DNA from: Roseomonas sp. HF4
GTDB lineage: Bacteria; Pseudomonadota; Alphaproteobacteria; Acetobacterales; Acetobacteraceae
Assembly: GCF_005222755.1 (NCBI RefSeq)
Contig: NZ_STGD01000004.1
Span: 124,001-188,000 of the forward strand
Direction: 5' to 3'
Length of the DNA stretch: 64,000 nt
The position numbers were made by a program, and so were the translations under genes. The notes under the pieces are model-generated. The model saw only the letters and a program-made list of their open reading frames with translations. It did no database searches and had not been told where the DNA came from. Positions 40,894-50,109 of this stretch are shown one piece after another; the first letter of the stretch is position 1; the number at the start of each line of letters is the position of its first letter.

Positions 40894-41573
40894 TCATCAT
40901 GGACGGGACCGAGATCTCCGGCCCTTCGCTCGACCGCGCGGTGATCTTCCAGGGCCATGCGCTGATGCCCTGGATGACGGCCACGGCCAACGTCGCCTTC
41001 GCGCTGTCCTGCCGGCACCGGTCGTGGTCGCGTGCGCAGCACGACAAGGCGGCGCGCGAGGCGCTGGCGCGCGTCGGCCTGTCCCAGGCGGCGGACCGCA
41101 AGCCGGCGGAGCTCTCGGGCGGCATGAAGCAGCGCGTCGGCATCGCGCGCCCGCTGGCGCTCGCGCCCAAGATGCTGCTGATGGACGAGCCCTTCAGCGC
41201 GCCCGATGCGCTGACGCGCGGGGCGCTGCAGGATGAGGTCGCGCGGCTGGTCACCGAAACCCAGCAGACCGCCTTCATGATTACCCAAGACCTGGACGAG
41301 GCGATCCTGCTCGCCGACTGCATCCTGCTGATGTCGAACGGCCCCGGCGCGCGCATCGCGGAGGTCGTGGTCAACACGCTGCCGACGCCGCGCACGCGCG
41401 CCAACCTGCACCACATGCCGGGCTACCACGCGCTGCGCGACCACGTGCTCGACTTCCTGATCACCCGCTCGAAGGACTTCGGCGCCAAGGCGCCGCCCGC
41501 GGGCTGGTCGCCGCGCGCCGTCCCCGAAGTGAGCCCCGCCCTTTCCATCCCGCCGCCGCTCGCGGCGGAATGA
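40894..41573 (+). pseudogene. NrtC/CynD-type ATPase, 5' end deleted
   Basis: The frame that encodes an ABC ATPase begins in mid-domain at VIMDGTEISGPSLDRAVIFQ. The Walker A motif and about 60-70 N-terminal residues are absent. The Q-loop (VIFQGHALMPW), signature (LSGGMKQRV) and Walker B (MLLMDEPF) remain. Other conserved positions are altered: the D-loop reads SAPDALTR instead of GALDALTR, and the switch His is Gln (ITQDLDEA). It joins the permease at about 40893, as if roughly 400 bases had been deleted. Without Walker A it cannot hydrolyse ATP. An ORF could start at ATG 40899, but a functional product is not expected. Confidence 0.82.
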
Positions 41574-41599
41574 CCCCGGCCTACGCAGGAGAAACGCCG

Positions 41600-42082
41600 A
41601 TGACCCGTGCCGACCTCACGGAGAAGATCCTCGACATCAAGCGCGCCAAGGGCTGGACCTGGAAGCACATCTGCACCGGGATCGGCGGCATGTCCGACAC
41701 ACTGATCGTCGGCGCACTGCTCGGCCAGATGAAGCTCGTGACGCCGCTCGCGAAGAAGGCCGCGACGCTGTTCGGCCTGAGCGAGGTCGAGGAGCGCATG
41801 CTGAACGAGGTGCCCTATCGCGGCACCGCCATGCCGCCGACCGACCTGCTGATCTACCGCTTCTACGAGATGGTGATGGTCAACGGCCCGGCCTGGAAGG
41901 CGCTGATCGAGGAGGAATTCGGCGACGGCATCATGTCGGCCATCGACTTCGACTTCCACTTCGAGCGCATGGCGCACGAGAAGGGCGACCGCGTGAAGAT
42001 CGAGATGACGGGCAAGTTCCTGCCGTATAAGTATTACGGTGCCGAACAGGGCGTCCCGGCCTACGACTTCAAGGAGGACTAG
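41600..42082 (+). CDS. cynS: Cyanate hydratase (cyanase)
   Basis: This 160-residue protein is CynS, which converts cyanate and bicarbonate to ammonia and carbon dioxide. It has the N-terminal helical domain (TWKHICTGIGG) and the C-terminal catalytic domain. Arg87 and Glu90 (LIYRFYEMV) and Ser113 (GIMSAIDFDF) correspond to the known Arg, Glu and Ser of the decameric active site. The start at 41600 has AGGAG 10 bases upstream and gives the usual length. It lies 26 bases after the broken ATPase gene and would be the last gene of a cyanate uptake operon. It shows no visible lesion, so it appears to remain functional although its importer is not. Confidence 0.96.
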   Translation: MTRADLTEKILDIKRAKGWTWKHICTGIGGMSDTLIVGALLGQMKLVTPLAKKAATLFGLSEVEERMLNEVPYRGTAMPPTDLLIYRFYEMVMVNGPAWKALIEEEFGDGIMSAIDFDFHFERMAHEKGDRVKIEMTGKFLPYKYYGAEQGVPAYDFKED

Positions 42083-42122
42083 CGCGGCGCCGGGGCCGCG
42101 CCCGCAGGGAAGGGGCCCCAGC

Positions 42123-42440
42123 ATGCTGGAACTCGTGGCGCTGGTCTGCGCCGCCGCGCTGATCGTCTGGACGCCGATCGAGGCGCGGAAGGTCGCGGGC
42201 GGCTGGGTGCGCAAGCGCCACAAGGGGACGCCCGAGGAATTCCGCGCGCAGTATCGCCGGCAACTCGGGCTCTTCGTTTGGCTTGGCATCGGGATCGGTG
42301 TCGTGAACATGGCGCTCGGCGTCTGGCTGGAGACCGAGGCCGCGCGCGCGACCATCCGGCTGGCGACGGGCGGGCTTTGGCTCGGCGTCGCGGCCTCGGC
42401 GCTGTTCGGCCGCAGCATCCTGGACAAGGCGGCGCGCTGA
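42123..42440 (+). CDS. Small membrane protein of unknown function
   Basis: This 105-residue protein has an N-terminal hydrophobic helix (LELVALVCAAALIVWTP), a basic loop (RKVAGGWVRKRHKG), a second helix (LFVWLGIGIGVVNMALGVWL) and a third near the C terminus. It is probably a three-span inner-membrane protein. The family is not recognised. ATG 42123 follows an AAGGGG element. It lies 40 bases after cynS and 51 bases before the aspartate-dehydrogenase gene, all on the same strand. Confidence 0.65.
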   Translation: MLELVALVCAAALIVWTPIEARKVAGGWVRKRHKGTPEEFRAQYRRQLGLFVWLGIGIGVVNMALGVWLETEAARATIRLATGGLWLGVAASALFGRSILDKAAR

Positions 42441-42491
42441 CTCCGGCCGCCGGCCGTGCTACCGCCGCCCGGCATGGACACGGAGGCACGC

Positions 42492-43301
42492 ATGGCGGGG
42501 GAACTGACGGTAGGGATCGCGGGGCTGGGCGCGATCGGGCTGCATCTGGCGCGCGCTCTGGACGCCGGCGTGCAGGGGCTGCGGCTGGCGGCCGTGTCTG
42601 CACGGGACCTCAAGAAGGCGCAGGCCAATGTCGGCGGCTTCAAGGTGCCGCCCATGGTCGTCTCGAACGCCGAGCTTGCCGCTTGCGACGTGGTGGTGGA
42701 AGCCGCCCCCGCCGCGGCCTTCGAGGAGATCGCGACTGCCGCCATCGAGGCGGGACGCATCTTCGTCCCCAGCAGCGTCGGCGCGCTGCTGCCGCGGATG
42801 CACCTGGTCGATCGCGCGAAGCAGACCGGCGCGCGGATCGTCGTGCCGACCGGCGCGCTGCTCGGCCTCGATGCCGTGCGCGCAGCGGCGGAAGGCGAGG
42901 TCGAGAGCGTGACGATCGAGACGCGCAAGCCGCCCCGCGGGCTGGAGGGCGCGCCCTACCTGAAGCAGAACGCCATCGACGTGCTCGCCATCACCACGCC
43001 CACGCGCATTTTCAAGGGCAATGCCTTCGACGCGGCGCAGGGCTTCCCCGCCAACGTGAATGTCGCGGCCGCGCTGGCGCTGGCCGGCATCGGGCCGGAG
43101 CGCACCATGGTCGAGATCTGGGCCGATCCCGCCCAGACGCGCAACCAGCACACGATCCGCGTCGAGGCCGCGAGCGCCCGCCTGACCATGACGATCGAGA
43201 ACGTGCCCAGCGCGGAGAACCCGCGCACGGGCAGGATCACGCCGCTGTCGATCCTGGCCTGCCTGCGGGGGCTGACCAGCACGCTCAAGGTCGGGTCCTG
43301 A
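42492..43301 (+). CDS. L-aspartate dehydrogenase (NadX-like)
   Basis: This 269-residue protein matches the AspDH family, which oxidises L-aspartate to iminoaspartate with NAD(P). It has a Rossmann motif GIAGLGAIGLHLARAL at the N terminus, a middle VPTGALLGLDAVRAA, and the C-terminal DPAQTRNQHTIRVEA with the conserved catalytic His. ATG 42492 is preferred over an earlier in-frame ATG (42456) because GGAGG lies just before it. Family members serve either NAD synthesis or aspartate catabolism. No nadA or nadC gene is here, so the role is open. Confidence 0.87.
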   Translation: MAGELTVGIAGLGAIGLHLARALDAGVQGLRLAAVSARDLKKAQANVGGFKVPPMVVSNAELAACDVVVEAAPAAAFEEIATAAIEAGRIFVPSSVGALLPRMHLVDRAKQTGARIVVPTGALLGLDAVRAAAEGEVESVTIETRKPPRGLEGAPYLKQNAIDVLAITTPTRIFKGNAFDAAQGFPANVNVAAALALAGIGPERTMVEIWADPAQTRNQHTIRVEAASARLTMTIENVPSAENPRTGRITPLSILACLRGLTSTLKVGS

Positions 43302-43424
43302 CGGCGGGGGAGGAGGAAACTTCTCCCCCCCACGGGTCCCATCGACGCTGCCCAGCAACGACGACGGGCGCTCGTTCCCCCCCAACCTTCGCGGGCACCA
43401 GGTGCCAAAGAAGGGAGGGGGTCC

Positions 43425-43445
43425 GGGGGAGGTTCATCCTCCCCC
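43425..43445. terminator. Hairpin between convergent AspDH and PhoD genes
   Basis: gggggagg (43425-43432) pairs with cctccccc (43438-43445) around a 5-base loop, an 8-bp all-GC-flanked stem. It covers the stop codon of the leftward phosphatase gene. A second G/C-rich inverted element lies near 43306-43331 (gggggaggagg/ttctccccc). Convergent genes and strong stems suggest bidirectional termination, but no T-run is obvious. Confidence 0.45.
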
Positions 43446-45035
43446 GACCTTCACTTCGGCCCGCCCGGACTCCACAACGAACCGCGCCGCCGTCTCCCGC
43501 GCCGCCCCGTCCCGCGTCACGAAGGGCACCGAGACGAACTCGGTCGTCATGCGCCCGGGTCCCGCCTCGCTCACGCAGTAGCCGCGCCGGGCGTGGAAGA
43601 AGGCGATGTCGGGGTTGCGGCTGCGGATCTCCTCGCCTGCCGGTGTCGTCTCGGTGCCGTCGCCGGCGCTGGTGATCGAGGTGGCGGTGAATTCCGTCGC
43701 CACCGGCGCGCCGCCTGGCATGCGGCGGATCGTGGCGGCGAGCGCGACATGCACGTCGCCGGACAGCACGATGGGATTGGGCGTGCGGCGCTCCGCGATG
43801 CCGTCGAGCAGCCGGTGCCGCGCCGCCGGGTAGGCGTCCCACTTGTCCATGGAGATCGCGCCGCCGCGCAAGTCCCGCCGCATCATCGGCACCTGCTGGG
43901 CGATGATGTTCCAGCGCGCCGGGCTATCCGCCAGCCCGCCCAGCAGCCAGCGTTCCTGCTCCGCGCCCAGCATCTGCGCATCGGGTCGGGACACGTCGGG
44001 GCAGGCCGGCTTCGCGCCGTCGCCGCAGGGCTGGTCGTCGCGGAACTGCCGTGTGTCGAGAACGTGGACGCGCGCCATGGTCCCGAAGTCCAGCCGGCGA
44101 TAGGCCGTGATGTCGGGCCCGCGCGGCATGGCGGCGCGGCGCAGCGGCATGTGCTCGTACCAGGCCTGGAAGGCGGCGGCCTTGCGCAGGACGAAGACCT
44201 CGGGCGGGACGATGACGGGGAAACGGCCGCGGCCGTCCTCCTCGCTGACGTCGCCGGCCCAGTTGTTGTCCACCTCGTGGTCGTCGTAACTGACCAGGAA
44301 GGGGTGGGCGGCGTGCGCCGCCTGCAGGTCGGGGTCGAGCCGGTACTGCGTGTAGCGTTGGCGATAATCCGCGAGGGCGATCGTCTCCTGGCCCAGATGC
44401 GAGCGCACGACCGGCCCCCAGCCGCCCTGGCCCGGCGCTCGGCCGCCGTATTCGTAGATGTAGTCCCCGTAGTGGAAGACGAAGTCGAGGTCGGGCTCGG
44501 CCGCGATGTGCCGCCAGGCGGTGAAATGGCCGTGCTCGTAGTGCTGGCAGCCGGCATTGACGAAGCGCAGCCGGGCGGGCGCGGCACCCGCGGCGGGCGC
44601 GGTGCGGCAGCGGCCGGTGGCGCTGGCCTCGCCGGCGATCCGGAAGCGGTAGAACCAGGGCCGGCCCGGCGTCAGGCCGCCCACCTCCACATGTACCGCA
44701 TGGGCCAGTTCCGGCCGCGCGAGCGCGGTGCCGGCGGCGGCGATGCGCGCGAAACGCTCGTCCTCGGCGACCTCCCATTCGACGGCCAGGGCGGCGCGCG
44801 GCAGGCCGCCATCCGGGGCATGGGGTTCGGGGGCGAGGCGCGTCCAGATCACGAAGCCGTCCGGCGCGGGTTCCCCGCTCGCGACGCCGAGGGTGAAGGG
44901 AAAGCCGCGGAAGGAGGGCTGGGCCAGGGCGCGCCGCGGCATCGGCCCGAGCGCGGCCAGGGCGGCGAGCCCTGCGGCGCCACGCAGCGCCCCGCGGCGG
45001 GAAAGGTCGAGGATGTGCCGGCGCAGGCTGTCCAC
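43434..45035 (-). CDS. PhoD-like alkaline phosphatase, Tat-exported
   Basis: This 533-residue secreted metallophosphatase has an N-terminal twin-arginine-type signal (LSRRGALRGAAGLAALAAL) ending near RALAQP. A PhoD_N domain follows with GVASGEPAPDGFVIWTRL. The PhoD catalytic domain has metal-ligand segments CQHYEHGHF, FHYGDYIYEY, SYDDHEVDNNW and SGDVHVAL. It should release phosphate from phosphomono- or diesters in the periplasm using Fe/Ca. The GTG at 45035 is taken as start because it precedes the signal and an AGGGG lies upstream; the frame is open much further back, antisense to nothing meaningful. No phosphate-regulon box was located. Confidence 0.92.
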   Translation of the reverse strand: MDSLRRHILDLSRRGALRGAAGLAALAALGPMPRRALAQPSFRGFPFTLGVASGEPAPDGFVIWTRLAPEPHAPDGGLPRAALAVEWEVAEDERFARIAAAGTALARPELAHAVHVEVGGLTPGRPWFYRFRIAGEASATGRCRTAPAAGAAPARLRFVNAGCQHYEHGHFTAWRHIAAEPDLDFVFHYGDYIYEYGGRAPGQGGWGPVVRSHLGQETIALADYRQRYTQYRLDPDLQAAHAAHPFLVSYDDHEVDNNWAGDVSEEDGRGRFPVIVPPEVFVLRKAAAFQAWYEHMPLRRAAMPRGPDITAYRRLDFGTMARVHVLDTRQFRDDQPCGDGAKPACPDVSRPDAQMLGAEQERWLLGGLADSPARWNIIAQQVPMMRRDLRGGAISMDKWDAYPAARHRLLDGIAERRTPNPIVLSGDVHVALAATIRRMPGGAPVATEFTATSITSAGDGTETTPAGEEIRSRNPDIAFFHARRGYCVSEAGPGRMTTEFVSVPFVTRDGAARETAARFVVESGRAEVKVGGG

Positions 45036-45274
45036 GGCGTGCCCCTGGGTTGCGGCACAGCCCGCGGCGTGCCTGTCCGGCGCAGCCTGCGCGACGCCGG
45101 CCGGCGGCGCCAGTCGGTGTTCGCGCCATGTCGCCGCAGCGACCGCGCCGGGGACGCCGGACGAAGGGGGGCAGGATGGCACACGGTCCCCTTCGGTGGC
45201 TGGCGGTGGCCGTCGCCTTCGGCGCATGGCGGCGCCGGCGGCGCGCCGTTCGGCCGACCCGGCCCGCCACGGCC
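45036..45274. other. Gap between PhoD and acyltransferase genes
   Basis: This stretch of 239 very GC-rich bases lies between two leftward genes. A plus-strand frame from ATG 45176 (MAHGPLRWLAVAVAFG) has a good ribosome site but soon becomes Arg-rich and runs antisense into the acyltransferase, so I do not call it. Otherwise I see nothing in it except room for the phosphatase promoter. Confidence 0.3.
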
Positions 45275-46480
45275 TCAGGCCGCCAGGGGCTGGGCGGGGC
45301 GCGGCGCCTTGCCGTCGCGGGCCTGTGCGCCCGACCGGCGCAGGAACCGGCTTTCGAACCAGCGATGCGATGCGGCGGCGAGCGCCAGCGTGACCGCCAT
45401 GGCGACGAAGAATAGCCCGATCCGCCCCGGGACGCCGAAGGCAGCAAAGGGCAGCAGGGCCTGCAACGCCATCAGCACCGGCAGGTGGAACAGGTAGCCG
45501 CCATAGGAAACCCGGCCCATCGCCTGAAGCCCCGGCACCCGGCACGGCGCCAGTGCCCAGCGGCGGCCTGCCAGGATGGCCAGCAGCGCGGCTGCGGCGG
45601 CCGAGACCGGCAGCAGGTAGACCGTAACTTCCCGCCCGTCGCCCACCAGGATGCCGGAGACGATGTTGCGCAGCGCTTCCGTCCCCACCCCGTGCCGGGC
45701 GATGCCGAGCGCGAGGAAGGCGCCGACGTGGGCGACCGCGATCAGGGCGGCCGCGGCCGCAGCGAGGTGCGCCGCGCGCGGCCGTATCGCGCCCGCATGC
45801 CGCGCGAGCGCGATCAGCGCCCCCGCCGCGAAGGCGTCGAAATGCGCGGGCGCGAGGGCATAGGCCGCGAAGGCCGCGCGGCCTTCGCCCCAACCGGCGC
45901 CGAGCGCGGCGGTCGCCGCAACGTGGCGGATCGCCGGCGCCGCGACGGCAAGCACGACCAGGGCCCAGACCATCATCCGCCGCGAAGGCAGCAGCAAGAC
46001 GAGAGGCAGCACCAGGTAGAACTGCTGCTCCACGGCAAGCGTCCACAGATGCCCGAAGCCCGTCCAGGCTTCCGGCCCGCTCCAGTCGACCAGGATCATC
46101 CGCATGTTGAAGGTGAAGGTGGCGAGCCATGGCAGGTCCTGGATCCAGCCCCGATGACCGGTCCAGGCAAGCCATCCGACGGCCAGGCCGAGATAGGCGA
46201 AGTAGAGCGGCCAGATCCGCAGGGCGCGGCGGCGGTAGAAATCCCGCACGGCTCGCGCGGCCGACCGCCCCCGCCCCTGCGCAAGCCAGGAGGTGGTCAC
46301 GGCGAAGCCCGAGATGACATAGAACGCCCAGACGCCCATCCATCCAAAGGGCAGGATGCCCGAATGGATGGCGACCACCGCCGTCATCGCGATGCCCCGC
46401 AGGGCATCGACTTCCGGGATGTAGCCAGGCGCTCTGAGCTGCGGCCCGGCGGTAATCGGGATGGACGGCGCTTGGTCCAT
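45275..46480 (-). CDS. Acyltransferase 3 family membrane protein
   Basis: This 401-residue polytopic protein of the OafA/YrhL acyltransferase-3 family has about ten hydrophobic spans. It contains the characteristic VDALRGIAMTAVVAIH near the N terminus (catalytic His in the first spans), FYRRRALRIWPLYF, and GHLWTLAVEQQFYLVLP. Such enzymes O-acetylate exported polysaccharides, lipopolysaccharide or peptidoglycan at the inner membrane. The substrate is unknown; the nearby glycan genes are those of lipid A, 10 kb away. It is transcribed divergently from rpsB. Confidence 0.9.
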   Translation of the reverse strand: MDQAPSIPITAGPQLRAPGYIPEVDALRGIAMTAVVAIHSGILPFGWMGVWAFYVISGFAVTTSWLAQGRGRSAARAVRDFYRRRALRIWPLYFAYLGLAVGWLAWTGHRGWIQDLPWLATFTFNMRMILVDWSGPEAWTGFGHLWTLAVEQQFYLVLPLVLLLPSRRMMVWALVVLAVAAPAIRHVAATAALGAGWGEGRAAFAAYALAPAHFDAFAAGALIALARHAGAIRPRAAHLAAAAAALIAVAHVGAFLALGIARHGVGTEALRNIVSGILVGDGREVTVYLLPVSAAAAALLAILAGRRWALAPCRVPGLQAMGRVSYGGYLFHLPVLMALQALLPFAAFGVPGRIGLFFVAMAVTLALAAASHRWFESRFLRRSGAQARDGKAPRPAQPLAA

Positions 46481-46745
46481 TCCACCCTGCTAGGGCGTGT
46501 CAGGACCCGGGCGCAATGAAGGCGCCAAGAAACTCTTCGCGTCATCGCAGCTGGCGTTCGGGGCTCGGGCGCCGGGCTTGCCCCCGCCGGCACTTTCCGC
46601 CATACCCCGCCCCGCCGGACGGGGGCGACCCCGCCCGGTAATTCGCACGCGGCGCACCCTTCCCATACCAGGCAGGGTCCGGTCCCCGGAAACGGGGGAA
46701 TGCGCCGCGGAGGCCCAACCGGACTACAGGAAGGAGGCTCGCCCC
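46481..46745. promoter_or_regulatory. rpsB leader region with GAAA-capped hairpin
   Basis: These 265 bases precede rpsB and contain tccccg-gaaa-cggggg (46683-46698), a compact hairpin with a GNRA-type loop about 50 bases before the start codon. Other G/C-rich complementary runs lie near 46610-46645. S2 autoregulates its own operon through a leader in many bacteria, and this hairpin is a candidate element. AGGAAGGAGG (46729-46738) is the ribosome site. Confidence 0.4.
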
Positions 46746-47585
46746 ATGGCGATGCGTGAAGTTTCCCTGCGCGCCCTGCTCGAGGCAGGCGTTCATTTCG
46801 GCCACCATACGCGGCGCTGGAACCCGCGGATGGCGCCTTACATCTTCGGCATCCGCAACCAGGTCCACATCCTGGACCTGCAGCAGACCGTGCCGCTCAT
46901 GGAGCGTGCGCTGAAGGCCGTGCGCGACACCGTCGCCGCCGGCGGCCGCGTGCTGTTCGTCGGCACCAAGAAGGCGGCGGCCGACTACGTGGCGGAAGCC
47001 TCGACCCGCTGCGGCCAGTACTACGTCAATCACCGTTGGCTTGGCGGCATGCTGACCAACTGGAAGACGATCACGGGCTCGATCAAGCGCCTGAAGCAGA
47101 TGGACGAGCGTCTGGGCAGCGACACCAGCGGCCTGACGAAGAAGGAAGTCCTGATGCTGACGCGCGAGAAGGAGAAGCTCGACCGCGCGCTCGGTGGCAT
47201 CAAGGAGATGGGCGGCCTGCCCGACATCATCTTCGTGATCGACACCGTGAAGGAGAAGCTCGCGATCGAGGAGGCCAACAAGCTCGGCATCCCCGTCATC
47301 GCCGTGGTCGATTCCAACGCCGACCCCGAGGGCGTGACCTACCCGATCCCGGGCAACGATGACGCGATCCGCGCCATCACTCTGTATTGCGACATGGTCG
47401 CCTCCGCCGTGCTGGACGGCATCTCGGCCGAACTCCAGGCGTCGGGTGTCGATGTCGGCGCGGCCGAGGACCTGGCCCCCGAGGCGTTGCCCGAGGTCGA
47501 GGCCGAACTTGAGGCCCCGGCCGCCGAAGCGGCCCCTGCCGATGCGACCCCTGCCGAGGTCGCGCCCGAGCAGCCGCAGGCCTGA
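46746..47585 (+). CDS. rpsB: 30S ribosomal protein S2
   Basis: This 279-residue protein is S2: [18 protein letters not shown] near the start, [13 protein letters not shown], and [12 protein letters not shown](E)GV in the second half. It is longer than the E. coli protein because of an acidic, Ala/Pro/Glu-rich C-terminal tail of about 50 residues, which is common in Acetobacteraceae and related groups. It opens the translation/outer-membrane superoperon, followed after 66 bases by tsf. The start is supported by AGGAGG. Confidence 0.98.
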   Translation: MAMREVSLRALLEAGVHFGHHTRRWNPRMAPYIFGIRNQVHILDLQQTVPLMERALKAVRDTVAAGGRVLFVGTKKAAADYVAEASTRCGQYYVNHRWLGGMLTNWKTITGSIKRLKQMDERLGSDTSGLTKKEVLMLTREKEKLDRALGGIKEMGGLPDIIFVIDTVKEKLAIEEANKLGIPVIAVVDSNADPEGVTYPIPGNDDAIRAITLYCDMVASAVLDGISAELQASGVDVGAAEDLAPEALPEVEAELEAPAAEAAPADATPAEVAPEQPQA

Positions 47586-47651
47586 GCCTTGCCCGCCGGG
47601 GCCCTCGCGGCCCCGGCACCTTCCTTCACCTGGCAACCACGGAGCATTCCG

Positions 47652-48590
47652 ATGGCCGAGATCACTGCGGCGATGGTTCGCGAGCTGCGCGAGAAGACCG
47701 GCGCGGGCATGATGGACTGCAAGAAGGCGCTCGTCGAAGCCGCCGGCGACATGGAGGCGGCTGTCGACTGGCTGCGCAAGAAGGGCCTGTCGGCCGCGGC
47801 CAAGAAGTCCGGCCGCGTCGCCGCCGAGGGTCTGGTGGCGGTCGCCTCGGCGCCGCGCACGGCCGCGATGGTCGAGATCAACGCCGAGACCGACTTCGTC
47901 GCCCGCAACGAGCACTTCCAGGCGTTCTGCGCGGCGGTCGCGGAACTCGCGCTGACGGTCGGCGACGACATCGAGGCGCTGAAGGCCGCGCGCTACCCGG
48001 GCTCGATGGACCTGGTCGAGGGCGGCACGGCCTTCCGCACGGTGGCCGAGCAGCTGACCCACCTGATCGCGACGATCGGCGAGAACATGTCGATCCGCCG
48101 CGCCAAGCGCCTGCACGTCGAGCAGGGCACGGTCGCGACCTACGTCCACTCGGCGGTCAAGCCCGGCATGGGCAAGATCGGCGTGCTCGTGGCGCTCGAA
48201 GGCGCGTCCGAGGCCGCCGTGATGGAGACACTCGGCCGCCAGATCGGCATGCATGTCGCCGCCGCCCGGCCCGAGGCGCTCGACGTTTCGGCGGTCGACC
48301 CGGCGGCGCTGGTGCGCGAGCGCGACGTGCTGAGCGAACAGGCCCGCGCGTCGGGCAAGCCCGAGGCGATCATCGAGAAGATGGTCGAGGGCCGCATCCG
48401 CAAATACTACGAGGAAGTGGTGCTGCTGGAGCAGGTCTGGGTCCATGACGGGGAGACCCGCGTGAAGGAAGTGGTGAAGAAGGCCGGCGCGACCATGACC
48501 GGCTTCGCGCGCTTCCAGCTTGGCGAGGGGATCGAGAAGCAGGCATCGGACTTCGCGGCCGAGGTCGCGGCCGCTGCCGGCCAGGGCTGA
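47652..48590 (+). CDS. tsf: Elongation factor Ts
   Basis: This 312-residue nucleotide-exchange factor for EF-Tu has the N-terminal UBA-type domain ([19 protein letters not shown]), the TDFVARN motif that contacts EF-Tu, and a C-terminal KVVKKAG/[12 protein letters not shown] region. The length is normal. The start at 47652 lies 66 bases after rpsB. A strong hairpin follows the gene and may partly terminate transcription before pyrH. Confidence 0.98.
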   Translation: MAEITAAMVRELREKTGAGMMDCKKALVEAAGDMEAAVDWLRKKGLSAAAKKSGRVAAEGLVAVASAPRTAAMVEINAETDFVARNEHFQAFCAAVAELALTVGDDIEALKAARYPGSMDLVEGGTAFRTVAEQLTHLIATIGENMSIRRAKRLHVEQGTVATYVHSAVKPGMGKIGVLVALEGASEAAVMETLGRQIGMHVAAARPEALDVSAVDPAALVRERDVLSEQARASGKPEAIIEKMVEGRIRKYYEEVVLLEQVWVHDGETRVKEVVKKAGATMTGFARFQLGEGIEKQASDFAAEVAAAAGQG

Positions 48591-48595
48591 GGCTT

Positions 48596-48617
48596 CCGGG
48601 CGCCGCATGGCGCCCGG
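48596..48617 (+). terminator. Hairpin after tsf
   Basis: ccgggcgcc (48596-48604) and ggcgcccgg (48609-48617) form a perfect 9-bp stem with a 4-base loop, 6 bases beyond the tsf stop. No T-run follows, so it may be a partial terminator or an mRNA-stabilising structure separating rpsB-tsf from pyrH-frr. Confidence 0.5.
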
Positions 48618-48728
48618 GCACCGGCGCGGGCGGGCGCTTCCGCCCAGCGCCGCCTTATTGTCGCCCCCCGGGGCCGGCCAGTATGGTGCGGCCCCCACCC
48701 CTCCAGCCGGATGCGTGAACCCCCGAGC

Positions 48729-49457
48729 ATGAGCGACAAGCCAGCCTACAAGCGCGTCATGCTCAAGGTGTCGGGGGAAGCCCTGATGGGCGAGCGCGAC
48801 TACGGCCTGGACACCGCCGTCTGCCGCCGCATCGCCGAGGACGTGAAGGGCGTGGTCGACCTTGGCGTCGAGGTCTGCATGGTGATCGGCGGCGGCAACA
48901 TCTTCCGCGGCGTGGCCGGCGCGGCCGCCGGCATGGACCGCGCCCAGGCCGATTCGATCGGCATGCTCGCCACCGTGATGAACGCGCTCGCCATGCAGTC
49001 GGCGCTCGAGAAGGCGGGGGTCTCGACCCGCGTCCAGAGCGCCATCCCCATGACCAGCGTCTGCGAGCCCTTCATCCGCCGCCGCGCCGTCCGCCACATG
49101 GAGAAGGGCCGCGTGGTGATCTTCGCTGCCGGCACGGGCAACCCGTTCTTCACGACCGACACCGCGGCGGCCTTGCGGGCGGCCGAGATGGCCTGCGACG
49201 CGCTGCTCAAGGGCACCCAGGTGGACGGGGTGTATTCCGCCGACCCGCGCAAGAACCCGAACGCGGAACGCTACGTTACGCTCACCTACCTGGACATGCT
49301 GGCGCGGGACCTCGCGGTGATGGACGCTGCCGCGATCAGCCTAGCGCGCGAGAACCACCTGCCGATCATCGTCTTCAACATCCACGAGCCCGGCGCCTTC
49401 ACCGCGGTGATGAAGGGCGAGGGTCGCTTCACCACGGTCCACGAGGACCGGCACTGA
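48729..49457 (+). CDS. pyrH: UMP kinase
   Basis: This 242-residue amino-acid-kinase-fold enzyme phosphorylates UMP to UDP. Landmarks are [21 protein letters not shown], and [17 protein letters not shown], then [20 protein letters not shown] 48729 matches the family start; an in-frame ATG at 48711 only adds REPPS-like residues. It is preceded by a 138-base gap containing a hairpin and possibly its own promoter, and followed after 13 bases by frr. Confidence 0.98.
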   Translation: MSDKPAYKRVMLKVSGEALMGERDYGLDTAVCRRIAEDVKGVVDLGVEVCMVIGGGNIFRGVAGAAAGMDRAQADSIGMLATVMNALAMQSALEKAGVSTRVQSAIPMTSVCEPFIRRRAVRHMEKGRVVIFAAGTGNPFFTTDTAAALRAAEMACDALLKGTQVDGVYSADPRKNPNAERYVTLTYLDMLARDLAVMDAAAISLARENHLPIIVFNIHEPGAFTAVMKGEGRFTTVHEDRH

Positions 49458-49470
49458 CAGGGAGGGGCTT

Positions 49471-50037
49471 ATGGCCGCCGACTTCCAGGCCCTGAAGCAG
49501 GACCTGACGCGCCGCATGGACGGCGCGATGGAGACGCTGAAGAAGGAATTCCAGGGCCTGCGCACGGGCCGCGCCAGCCCCGCGCTGCTGGAACCCATCC
49601 GCGTCGAGGCCTATGGCTCGGTCACGCCGCTGAACCAGGTGGCGAACATCTCGGTCGCCGGGCCCGGGCTGCTGTCCGTGCAGGTCTGGGACAAGGCGGT
49701 CACCAAGGCGGTCGAGAGCGCGATCCGCGAGGCGAACCTCGGCCTCAACCCGCAGGCCGAGGGCCAGGTGATCCGCGTCCCCCTGCCGCCGCTGACGCAG
49801 GAGCGCCGCAATGAGCTCGCCAAGGCCGCCGCCCGCTACGCCGAGAGCACCCGCGTCGCGATCCGCGGCGTCCGCCGCGACGGCATGGAGCAGGTCAAGG
49901 GCTGGGTGAAGAAGCACGAGGCCAGCGAGGACGAGGCGAAGCGCGCCGAGGACGAGATCCAGAAGCTCACGGACCAGTACGTGAAGCAGGTGGACGCGAC
50001 CCTCGTGGACAAGGAAAAGGACATCCGCACGGTCTGA
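49471..50037 (+). CDS. frr: Ribosome recycling factor
   Basis: This 188-residue protein splits post-termination ribosomes together with EF-G. Family blocks are FQGLRTGRASPALLEPI near the start, VKKHEASEDEAKRAEDEIQ, and a C-terminal QVDATLVDKEKDI. The length is standard. A strong GGGAGGGG ribosome site lies 5-12 bases before ATG 49471. It is followed after 72 bases by uppS. Confidence 0.98.
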   Translation: MAADFQALKQDLTRRMDGAMETLKKEFQGLRTGRASPALLEPIRVEAYGSVTPLNQVANISVAGPGLLSVQVWDKAVTKAVESAIREANLGLNPQAEGQVIRVPLPPLTQERRNELAKAAARYAESTRVAIRGVRRDGMEQVKGWVKKHEASEDEAKRAEDEIQKLTDQYVKQVDATLVDKEKDIRTV

Positions 50038-50109
50038 CGACGGGCGGCAGCGGAGGGTTTCCTTGGGCACAGGCAGGCGCGCGGCCGGGCGGGCAGGGGT
50101 GGGGATGGC

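Noticed and set aside
45050..45415. Plus-strand ORF between the phosphatase and acyltransferase genes.
   Set aside because: It is Arg-rich, antisense to the acyltransferase and has no recognisable domain.
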